From: Aldehydirespirator sp965220345
GTDB lineage: Bacteria > Actinomycetota > Acidimicrobiia > Acidimicrobiales > Aldehydirespiratoraceae
Direction of reading: 5' to 3'
DNA: 64,000 nucleotides
Assembly: GCA_965220345.1 (NCBI GenBank)
Contig: OZ244822.1
Location: 2,754,186 to 2,818,185, forward strand
Part shown: piece by piece, positions 24,985 through 32,405 of the stretch
How the letters are laid out: every line of letters starts with the position of its first letter
How positions within the stretch are numbered: the stretch's first letter is position 1
Program-made: the position numbers and the translations under genes
Notes under the pieces: model-generated
What the model saw: only the letters and a program-made list of their open reading frames with translations
Databases searched by the model: none
Told to the model about the DNA's origin: nothing

Positions 24985-26682
24985 CTAATTCTCAGTCACC
25001 TCTGCAACGGCTGCTCTTACATCTTCAAGGGTCAAGCCATGGTCAGGGTCAGCCAGCGGACCCGAAGCAGCCGTGCCTATCCGGCCATCCTCCAACAGAG
25101 GCGCAACACCACCCTGCGTAGCAAAAACATAATGCCCTGGAAAGAAATAGGGTGGATCGCTGCGTCTAGAATCAGTAGCGTATACAAGATAGCGTTGCCC
25201 TTCAGGGCGTAAGAGGGCAGCAACTCCAGACTCAATCACTTCCCACGAAGGCTCAAGAACTCGGTATGTGAAATAGCTACGGCGATTCAAGATAAGAGAC
25301 TGGATAATCAGCGTCGCATGGTTCTGCTCTGGTAGAAGTTTCCCAACAATGACTTCCTCAATCTCAAAGATGATTCCATCGTAGATATCTACCCTTAGTG
25401 GATAGCTCATTCTGGGGCTACCTACTCCAGGATCAGGATGGGGATACATTGTAGGAGATTCTCTTAGCCTATCTTTATATCCTATGATTTTACCTACAAA
25501 CACTAGATCCGATAAATTTGTCATCGCTTCAAGAGTATCAACTTCTTGATAATTGGTATTCAGAGTAGCTAGGAGAGCCGTTGATGGATATGGAGTGTAT
25601 GCCTTGTCAGCATCCGGCTCAATAGAAGTTGAATCTGAGTAAACAAAGTTCAAGTCCGGACGGCTGTCTTTGGGAGCAGTCACTGATACTATACCATCTA
25701 GCGGTTCAATATTGCGTATACCTTCTAAGGTTAAATATTTCGAAGCTTCACACTCCTCATGTATCTCTAGTATCTCTCGTTGTGAGGGATCACTGTATTC
25801 TGTCGCCCAAATCAGCACATAGCTATTCTCAATAACAGGGCCATCACCATCAATAGCTATCGTATTTGCTGAAGGATTATAGCGTAAGAGATTTATCGGC
25901 ATTCTTAGAGCTGCCCGATAGAGTAAAGAATCTCTAATCGAAGAGTCTGCAAGTGATTCTGTAAGCAAGCCCTCATATAGATAGATACAAGGAGGATTAA
26001 TACGGATTGTACCTTCATATGAGTCAGCTATAGAATCATTACCCCAAGCAGCATAATAGCCATGAAATTGCGGATCAGTCTTTATTTGCACTACATTAGT
26101 CAGCGGCTCTAGATTCTTGACTGTTTCTACATTCAAATATTGAATAGCTCTGCACTCTGGATCAACTTCTAATGTCGCCTTCTCTGGGGAATCATGATAT
26201 ATTGTAGCCCAAACTCGCACATAACTGCCATCGCTAACCGGATCTTGATTATTCACAGTCAACAAATTCGCTGATGGCTCATAATGCGATAGATTGGTCG
26301 GCATCCTTAGAGTTGCCCTATGCCATGTAGACTCTGCAAATGAAGGGTCTGAGAGTGTTGCTTGAGTCAGTGATCGGTAGAGGAAAATGCAAGGAGGATC
26401 AATATGAATCACGCCGTCATATGGCTCAGCAGGTAAGTCTTTTGTATCTTCTGGAGCATAGTACTCATTAAATTGAGGAATTGCCTCTGTTGCTGTACTA
26501 AATTGAATCGTCTCATTTTCAATATCATGTGCAAGTTGAGATGTTTTTATAGACTTACCTGAGAAAGCAACTTGCATATCATAATCAGGGCCACCACAAC
26601 TTATTAATAGTGCGATTAGAAGCCCCAGAATGAGAGTCGAAATTTCTCGCAAATCTGACCTATCGGAATTTTGAGCTTTCAA
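24985..26682 (-). CDS. Lipoprotein L2 with two internal repeats
   Basis: This 565-residue protein has an N-terminal lipoprotein signal (LILGLLIALLISCGG, Cys29). Two tandem units of about 135 residues follow (about 60-195 and 196-335). Each contains a YDG/YEG-hIxPPCIxLY motif and a later YVRVWAT/YVLIWAT motif. The C-terminal domain (about 380-565: DLVFVGKIIGY, YDGIIFEIEEVIVGKLL, HYVFATQGGVAPLLEDGRIG) is shared with L1 and L3. I do not recognise a named family. It should be anchored outside the membrane. It is 37 bp downstream of the protease gene and probably in one operon with it. The start is a TTG with no clear ribosome site, so it is uncertain. Confidence 0.7.
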   Translation of the reverse strand: MKAQNSDRSDLREISTLILGLLIALLISCGGPDYDMQVAFSGKSIKTSQLAHDIENETIQFSTATEAIPQFNEYYAPEDTKDLPAEPYDGVIHIDPPCIFLYRSLTQATLSDPSFAESTWHRATLRMPTNLSHYEPSANLLTVNNQDPVSDGSYVRVWATIYHDSPEKATLEVDPECRAIQYLNVETVKNLEPLTNVVQIKTDPQFHGYYAAWGNDSIADSYEGTIRINPPCIYLYEGLLTESLADSSIRDSLLYRAALRMPINLLRYNPSANTIAIDGDGPVIENSYVLIWATEYSDPSQREILEIHEECEASKYLTLEGIRNIEPLDGIVSVTAPKDSRPDLNFVYSDSTSIEPDADKAYTPYPSTALLATLNTNYQEVDTLEAMTNLSDLVFVGKIIGYKDRLRESPTMYPHPDPGVGSPRMSYPLRVDIYDGIIFEIEEVIVGKLLPEQNHATLIIQSLILNRRSYFTYRVLEPSWEVIESGVAALLRPEGQRYLVYATDSRRSDPPYFFPGHYVFATQGGVAPLLEDGRIGTAASGPLADPDHGLTLEDVRAAVAEVTEN

Positions 26683-26719
26683 GAAATTGCACGTTCGAAT
26701 GCGCGAATCAATATAGTGA

Positions 26720-28126
26720 TCATGGCATATTTCTAGGTTCGATAGTCAATACTCTTACATTGAGAAAGTCTTCAACTGCATCGATAGGCGAGAATGAATG
26801 GCTACCACCTAAGGCGGTACAGGGATTTTCGTCTGGGCTGCTTACATGTATACCATATGCGGCTCCACGCCAGTACCAAGGTCCGCCACTATCGCCTCTA
26901 CAGCCCCTTATGAAGTCTCCTGTTACTTCAACAAATGCTGCGGCACATCTGACTCTTGTATTATTGGGTAGATAGCATTCTGGATCCTCATACCTTGGTT
27001 GATGTTGTATATCGTTAACAGTTCCGCAACTTATGCCACTATTCATACCTGTATGACAGACATAACGATTCTGCATATCATTTCGACCAACAGTGCTTGA
27101 GACATCGCAAAAAGTTTCAAGATAACTTTTATTGCAGAGGTAGTCATCTATAACTGAGTGGGAAGATCCAGATGGTAAGCCGTGAAATTGTGCATCTACA
27201 TTTTGATGTGCATAACCCCGAATATGTGGTAGCCAAATATCGTTAACACGAAGACTGCCTATGTTGTTAGGACTACTTCCTCCACAGTGTCCAGCGGTAA
27301 TTATTCCATAAGCTTGAGTAGCATTATCTTGAGCAGCAAAACCTGTAGTGCATCCACTATCTGTATTTTGACCCCCAGCAAAAGTTGCAGCTAAAGAACT
27401 CTTGGCGGCGACTTCAATCTGGTAGCTTACGTTGAGAATTTGTTTCAGGAGTTGATCCGCTCTCTTCATTGCGATCTCAACGCCTTCCTTGGGGTTCACG
27501 CTGTCATCTGCTCTTCCTAATGGACCCGAAGCAACCTTCGGCGGCCTGACACCGACTCGAACAGCATTGTTAGCCATAGATATACCCGTAAAACTTATCA
27601 TTTCATCGAGCTGATCAAGCGGACTAGAAGGTTTCGGCATCTCATCAACTTGCCCTGTTGCCCCACTACGTATCAGCGCTTGCTGACCTGCTAACAATTC
27701 TTTAAGAGAGTACGAAGCTCCAGTACGGATCTCGAAATCAGCATTATCTGCCGCGACCTTAGCCGCAGCATCACTCGGCGGAGTCTCACCCGTCAACAGA
27801 ACCCAAGCCACGAACCGTCCCTGATGATCAATACCCCAACCAGCAACACGCGCCGCCTCCAGTAGCCGCACCTCAGAAATCAGATCCTGCATACCCTCAA
27901 GACGATTGAGACGCAACTCAGCCTCTTCAAGATCAACCCCATAATCCTGAGCATAAAACGATACCGAAGGATCCCGAGGCCCGTCCTCAACATCTGCTTC
28001 AGCATCAGCACCCGCAGTCACCGACAGCACCGCCGACACGAAGGCAAGCACCACCAATACCACGCCTCTCTTCACAAAAAAGAGTTTATGCCCGTTTCTG
28101 CTGCCAATATTATCTACCTTGATCAT
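26720..28126 (-). CDS. Secreted trypsin-like serine protease with pro-region (P2)
   Basis: This 468-residue protein has a signal peptide (VVLVVLAFVSAVLSVTAGADA) and a pro-region of about 200 residues. An S1-type catalytic domain follows: His in IITAGHCGG, Asp in HQNVDAQF, Ser in CRGDSGGPW. Several Cys pairs fit an extracellular enzyme, and the layout recalls streptogrisin/alpha-lytic type proteases. A start at 28075 (GTG, before KRGVVLVV) would give a more standard signal peptide and is possible. It is divergent from an HTH gene across a 343-bp spacer and followed by lipoprotein L2. Its first part is duplicated at 23187-23479. Codons are AT-richer than in flanking genes, which suggests transfer. 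Confidence 0.85.
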   Translation of the reverse strand: MIKVDNIGSRNGHKLFFVKRGVVLVVLAFVSAVLSVTAGADAEADVEDGPRDPSVSFYAQDYGVDLEEAELRLNRLEGMQDLISEVRLLEAARVAGWGIDHQGRFVAWVLLTGETPPSDAAAKVAADNADFEIRTGASYSLKELLAGQQALIRSGATGQVDEMPKPSSPLDQLDEMISFTGISMANNAVRVGVRPPKVASGPLGRADDSVNPKEGVEIAMKRADQLLKQILNVSYQIEVAAKSSLAATFAGGQNTDSGCTTGFAAQDNATQAYGIITAGHCGGSSPNNIGSLRVNDIWLPHIRGYAHQNVDAQFHGLPSGSSHSVIDDYLCNKSYLETFCDVSSTVGRNDMQNRYVCHTGMNSGISCGTVNDIQHQPRYEDPECYLPNNTRVRCAAAFVEVTGDFIRGCRGDSGGPWYWRGAAYGIHVSSPDENPCTALGGSHSFSPIDAVEDFLNVRVLTIEPRNMP

Positions 28127-28415
28127 TGCAGCACCTAACCTTGCTTACGATAGAGTCAACCGAGTTGAATCGTCTGACGGTGCCATCATCTCAGACATCT
28201 TGCAGGCTGTCAAGGACAACACACGGCCAAACCTCGACAGCCTTCGGCCACCCATAGACAAAACACGGACAACCGGCTGCAGGGCAACAGCGCCTCAAAC
28301 CCTCACTAAAGAACCCCACCCCGACTCAAGTTTCTGCAAAGCGAACCCTACAACGACAATCACAGTTCCGTCGCCCCCCCTCCCCCCAGATAGCATTTCA
28401 CACGCCAAGGCGACC
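27834..28415. repeat. 582-bp exact direct repeat, copy 2
   Basis: This is the partner of 23187-23768, with no differences seen. It includes the first 293 bp of the protease gene and most of the spacer to the HTH gene at 28470. The C7-T-C6 tract is at 28374-28387. Confidence 0.93.
28183..28266. promoter_or_regulatory. 84-bp element upstream of P, copy 2
   Basis: Identical to 23536-23619. It begins 57 bp upstream of the protease ATG at 28126. The 8-bp inverted repeat lies at 28204-28211 and 28236-28243. Confidence 0.5.
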
Positions 28416-28469
28416 TGGGACACTGAAGTACCGAGGGCGGCAGGCGCGAGGTGGTTAGCTAGGTGCTGA

Positions 28470-28781
28470 GTGGAATGCGCGAAGGCGGTCACTCTCGGCG
28501 AAGCACTGCTACCTATGGGGCTCGCCCAAAGCCTTGCTATGACAGCCCAGGCTGTTCAGATGCCTGATGGCTTCAGCGAAACCGAGAAACAGCTGGTATC
28601 AGCGCTAGCCTTTGAGCACAGTGTGTCAAAAATAGCCATCAATCTCCACTACAGCGAACGCACCATCCGACGAAAACTCCAAACTCTCTACATCAAGCTA
28701 GGTGTCGCTACCCGAAGTGAAGTTATCCATCGCTGTCAAAAAATCACAAACGCTGAACAAACCAACAAAATCGAAACATAA
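28470..28781 (+). CDS. GerE/LuxR-type HTH protein (H3)
   Basis: This 103-residue protein is the best-preserved copy of the small HTH family in the island. A short N-terminal part (LGEALLPMGLAQSLAMTAQA) precedes the LuxR-type HTH (FSETEKQLVSALAFEHSVSK to YIKLGVATRSE). A stop lies directly before the GTG start, so no longer protein is encoded here. It is divergent from the protease-lipoprotein unit and convergent with lipoprotein L3. It could bind the shared spacer. That is inference from position. Confidence 0.6.
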   Translation: MECAKAVTLGEALLPMGLAQSLAMTAQAVQMPDGFSETEKQLVSALAFEHSVSKIAINLHYSERTIRRKLQTLYIKLGVATRSEVIHRCQKITNAEQTNKIET

Positions 28782-28902
28782 AACAACCAAGCAGTTGACT
28801 TCCAGCCATCTCTCTCTCTGCGTGCCGCCAAGGATGGCGTTCAGCCAGGCTCAGACACTACTGGAAACGCCAAGGGCAGATCGGTTATTCACCAACGATA
28901 CC

Positions 28903-29742
28903 CTAGGGGCCCAGCTCATCCTGCGTGTCGAAGAGGTTGCCTGGAGTGACAGTTGAGGTGGTACTGTTATCGCTCTCCACAACGCGTCCCACCGCTCGGG
29001 CATCATCGAGAGTTAGCTCATGATCAATCTGTCGATACTCGCCGTCCTCTACGGTGACGGGTCTAGCGAGCGGTACGTCTTCGGCATATCCGATCCTCTC
29101 TTCATCCAGCATGGGGGCCACCCCGCCTGGTGTGTTGAAGAAGTAGTAGCCGGATCCGTAGAAAGGACTTCTCTCTTCAGTATCTTCAGTGAGGTAGACA
29201 ATATAGGAGGGGTTCCTCAGCCGCGAGCGCGCTTCGATGCCCGGCTTAATTGTATCCATAGGATCTTCCCAAATGCGGAACCTGATAGTGGAATCCGGAT
29301 TCAGAACAAGTGTCCTTACAGCAACCGTAACGATATTTGAGCTTGCTGGTATTTCTCCCGTCAAGAGTTCGTCAACCGTGAATACAATACCGTCATAGAC
29401 ATCATACCCTCTGTCCTCAGCGGGCGTGTCAGAAGAATTTGGTAGGGTCTTGATACGTTCCACATAGCCTGTGATCCGGCCAACAAAGCCTAAGGCTGAC
29501 GTATCGCTGAGAGATTTAAGATCTTCCTTAAGATACCAGTAACTATAGCTAGCAGTAAGCGGGATTGATGTATCTAGCACAGCGATACTATCCTTATTAG
29601 AAGCGCTAATTGAAGAGTCCGACTCAGTTCGATGATGCACTGTTTCGGTAACGGATCCAGTACAGGCACTCAATAAACCTGTGGCTGATATACTCAAAAT
29701 TACAAGTTTATAACTCCAGTATTGATGTACAATTTCTAACAT
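28903..29742 (-). CDS. Lipoprotein L3
   Basis: From ATG 29742 the protein has 279 residues. The start is set by a clear GGAGG 8 bp upstream. The lipobox LLSAC is near residue 27. The C-terminal domain is related to L2: ALGFVGRITGYVERI, YDGIVFTVDELLTGEI, YYFFNTPGGVAPMLDEERIG and HELTLDDARAVG. L3 lacks the two 135-residue repeats of L2. No protease gene lies directly upstream. Instead a decayed metzincin gene does (39 bp away), so L3 may have been its partner. Function unknown. Confidence 0.72.
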   Translation of the reverse strand: MLEIVHQYWSYKLVILSISATGLLSACTGSVTETVHHRTESDSSISASNKDSIAVLDTSIPLTASYSYWYLKEDLKSLSDTSALGFVGRITGYVERIKTLPNSSDTPAEDRGYDVYDGIVFTVDELLTGEIPASSNIVTVAVRTLVLNPDSTIRFRIWEDPMDTIKPGIEARSRLRNPSYIVYLTEDTEERSPFYGSGYYFFNTPGGVAPMLDEERIGYAEDVPLARPVTVEDGEYRQIDHELTLDDARAVGRVVESDNSTTSTVTPGNLFDTQDELGP

Positions 29743-29780
29743 TTTTAAAACCTCCATATAGTTTGCTTATCGATAATTCA

Positions 29781-30354
29781 TTACTTGTAATTGATGTCTC
29801 GAATCTCCCACCATGCGAGCCTATTATTTTCACCATTCGTCATGCATGAAGCTCTAGCTGTGCCATGCCCAAAACCAACTGAGTGAGCAATCTCATGACA
29901 CACAAGATTATTCTGAAGAAGATCATTCAACAACACAGCATCGTCAGCAATCGTTATTTTGATCGATTGCATTTACTCGAACTCGCCCAATCTATACATA
30001 CATAATTACCGCCAACATCTCCTGGTATGAATGTTACTAACTAATATATATCGACATGAGAAGCATAGGATACAAGGCGTGAAAAAGTTAGATCAGTTGG
30101 CTCATAATTGCCTTCACCTCCTGAAACGTCAAATCGTGATTGCCAATGTGATCGCTCAACAGGATTGCTTTCAACGGAAACATGAGTATGGATACTGTTA
30201 TCAGCAAACGGGGAGCCAAATGGCGCAGCACCTGCAACTCTAGTAATTTGGAAAAATGCTGCATGTGATGCTAAGAATGTAGATGATGCAAAAATAGCAG
30301 TTAATTCAGCAAATATAATAAGATACCTAATTTTATCAGTTGACTACTAGGCAT
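29781..30354 (-). pseudogene. Secreted metzincin-type metalloprotease, decayed
   Basis: A continuous protein can be read only across several lesions. It starts at ATG 30354, preceded by AAGGGAAG, with a hydrophobic leader (MPSSQLIKLGILLYLL). A frame change near 30303 follows. The sequence then reads PFGSPFADNSIHTHVSVE and SRLVSYASHVDIY to an in-frame TAG at 30041-30043. It goes on as IPGDVGGNYVCIDWASSS until one A is missing from a run at 29957-29960. The last part carries the zinc motif CHEIAHSVGFGH and RASCM, a likely Met-turn. HExxHxxGxxH is the metzincin signature. The whole would be about 190 residues. Confidence 0.75.
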
Positions 30355-30391
30355 TATCTTCCCTTTCAAGGATAGCGAAAATCTACTGATA

Positions 30392-30475
30392 CCATCATCT
30401 CAGACATCTTGCGGGCTGTCAAGGACAACAAACGGCCAAACCTCGACAGCCTTCGGCCACCCATAGACAAAACAC
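30392..30475. promoter_or_regulatory. 84-bp shared element, copy 3, upstream of the metzincin gene
   Basis: It matches 23536-23619 in 82 of 84 bases, while the DNA on both sides is unrelated. It lies 38 bp upstream of the metzincin start, in the same orientation relative to the gene as in the protease copies. The inverted repeat is kept (30413-30420 and 30445-30452). Its one change turns an A-T pair into a G-T pair. Confidence 0.5.
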
Positions 30476-30515
30476 AAACACCAACCCATGGGGCGACAGG
30501 GGTATCTGAGAGCAG

Positions 30516-32369
30516 TTAGGGCTTGTTGTGTAGAGTGGCGTAGACGTTTTCGGCGACCTTGTCGGGCAGCCATGCCAAAGCTTTTAACTCTTGCAGTTCG
30601 GCTCGCTGAACGGCTCGCACCCCACCTAACTCCCTGACGAGACGAGCTTTTCGTACCGGACCCAGCCCAACGATGCCGTCAAGCACTGAAGCAGTCATAC
30701 GCTTGCCACGCAGGCTGCGATGATAATCAACTGCAAAACGGTGGCTTTCATCACGGATGCGCTGCAACATATAAAGAGCTTCTGACTGACGCGGTATCCG
30801 CAGAGGCTCAGACCGGCCCGGCACAAACACCTCTTCAAACTGTTTAGCCAAAGCCGCAGCAGGAATCTCATCTTCGAGACCGAGATCTTCTAACACCTCG
30901 ACCGCCACACCAAGCTGCCCTTTGCCTCCATCCACTAGCAGCAGTTGCGGAGGATACGAAAACCTACCATCGCGTTCAGCCACAGGCCGAGCCCGCTGCT
31001 CTAGATAGCTGCTCAAACGCCTAGACAGCACTTCACGCATCGCCGCGAAATCGTCGTTGCCGGGCACCGACCGAATCTTGAAACGCCGATAATCGGACTT
31101 CTTTGGTAGCCCATCCTCAAGCACCACCATCGAACCCACATAATCCTGCCCCGACAGATGGCTCATGTCGTAGCACTCAATCCGTAGCGGTGCCTCACTC
31201 AAACCAAGATGCTGCTGCAATTCGTTGAGAGCCCGGGCGCGGCTGTTGTGGTCAGTGCTGCGCTTTAGACGATGCCGTGCAAAAGACTCGGCGGCGTTGC
31301 GGATGACAGTGTCTTGCAATGCCCGCTTATCACCTCGCTGTGGCACCCGTATCTGCACTTGCGACTGGCGCATCTCGCTAAGCCATTCACTGTAAAGGTC
31401 GGCTTGAGCTGGCATATCGGGCACCAGCACCTGCTTAGGCCATCCCAGCGGATTGTCATCGAAATAAAGTCTCTCCAGCGAACGGCTCACCAGTTCGCTG
31501 CGGTCAAGTTCTTCGGCTTTGTCGATCATGAAACCGCGGCGTCCCATCACCCGACCACGACGCACAAAAAACACCTGCACCGCAGCCTCTAAAGCATCAT
31601 CCGCGATACCGATCACGTCAAAGTCTTCATCTCGGGCACCCACCATCTGCTGAGACTCCACCGCTTTACGCACCGCTGCCAGCCGATCACGCAGCCGCGC
31701 AGCTCTCTCATAGTCAAGTTCAGCCGCAGCAGCCGACATCTCGCTCTCGAGGCGTTCGATCACCGGTTCGCTGTCACCTTCTAAGAACCTCAGCAGATCA
31801 GACACCAACGCGGCGTAATCATTAGCCGATATTTCGCCTACGCAAGGCCCAGAACACTTCTCTATGTGATACAGCAGACACGGCTTGCCCAGGCTTGCAT
31901 AACGCCGGAACTTGCCGTCGGTGCAGGTACGGATCGGGAAGGTACGCAACAACAGATCAAGAGTGTCACGTATCGCGTAAGCATGACCGTAAGGGCCGAA
32001 ATAGCGATTGCCTCGACGACGACGACCTCTCATTACCATAGCCCGAGGCCACTCATCAAGCATCGTCACACACAGAAACGGATACGACTTATCATCGGTG
32101 TAGCGGACGTTGAACCGAGGCCGATGTCGTTGAATCAACGAATACTCAAGCATTAGCGCCTCGACTTCGTTGCCTACCTGGATCCATTCAACGGATGCCG
32201 CCGCATCCATCATCTGGCGAGTACGCAACGCCAGATGCGAACCGAAATAGCTGTTAAGCCGCGAGCGCAGGCTCTTGGCTTTGCCGACATAGATGACACG
32301 GCCGTCGGCATCAAAGAACTGATACGACCCAGGCGCGTCTGGGATCGACCCAGCCTCAGGGCGCTTCAT
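30516..32369 (-). CDS. uvrC: UvrABC excinuclease subunit C
   Basis: This 617-residue protein has an N-terminal GIY-YIG nuclease domain (GSYQFFDADGRVIYVGKAKSLRSRLNSYF read in parts), which makes the 3' incision. A UVR motif lies around 200-230. The RNase H-like 5' nuclease domain follows (IECYDMSHLSGQDYVGSMVV, then LLLVDGGKGQL). C-terminal helix-hairpin-helix motifs come last (LDGIVGLGPVRKARLV). Length is normal. It lies 30 bp downstream of uvrA. rapZ normally follows uvrC in actinobacteria. Here it is 15 kb away, beyond the accessory island. Confidence 0.96.
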   Translation of the reverse strand: MKRPEAGSIPDAPGSYQFFDADGRVIYVGKAKSLRSRLNSYFGSHLALRTRQMMDAAASVEWIQVGNEVEALMLEYSLIQRHRPRFNVRYTDDKSYPFLCVTMLDEWPRAMVMRGRRRRGNRYFGPYGHAYAIRDTLDLLLRTFPIRTCTDGKFRRYASLGKPCLLYHIEKCSGPCVGEISANDYAALVSDLLRFLEGDSEPVIERLESEMSAAAAELDYERAARLRDRLAAVRKAVESQQMVGARDEDFDVIGIADDALEAAVQVFFVRRGRVMGRRGFMIDKAEELDRSELVSRSLERLYFDDNPLGWPKQVLVPDMPAQADLYSEWLSEMRQSQVQIRVPQRGDKRALQDTVIRNAAESFARHRLKRSTDHNSRARALNELQQHLGLSEAPLRIECYDMSHLSGQDYVGSMVVLEDGLPKKSDYRRFKIRSVPGNDDFAAMREVLSRRLSSYLEQRARPVAERDGRFSYPPQLLLVDGGKGQLGVAVEVLEDLGLEDEIPAAALAKQFEEVFVPGRSEPLRIPRQSEALYMLQRIRDESHRFAVDYHRSLRGKRMTASVLDGIVGLGPVRKARLVRELGGVRAVQRAELQELKALAWLPDKVAENVYATLHNKP

Positions 32370-32405
32370 CACCACACTGCCACCATGGGCCTGTTAACCC
32401 TGCTG

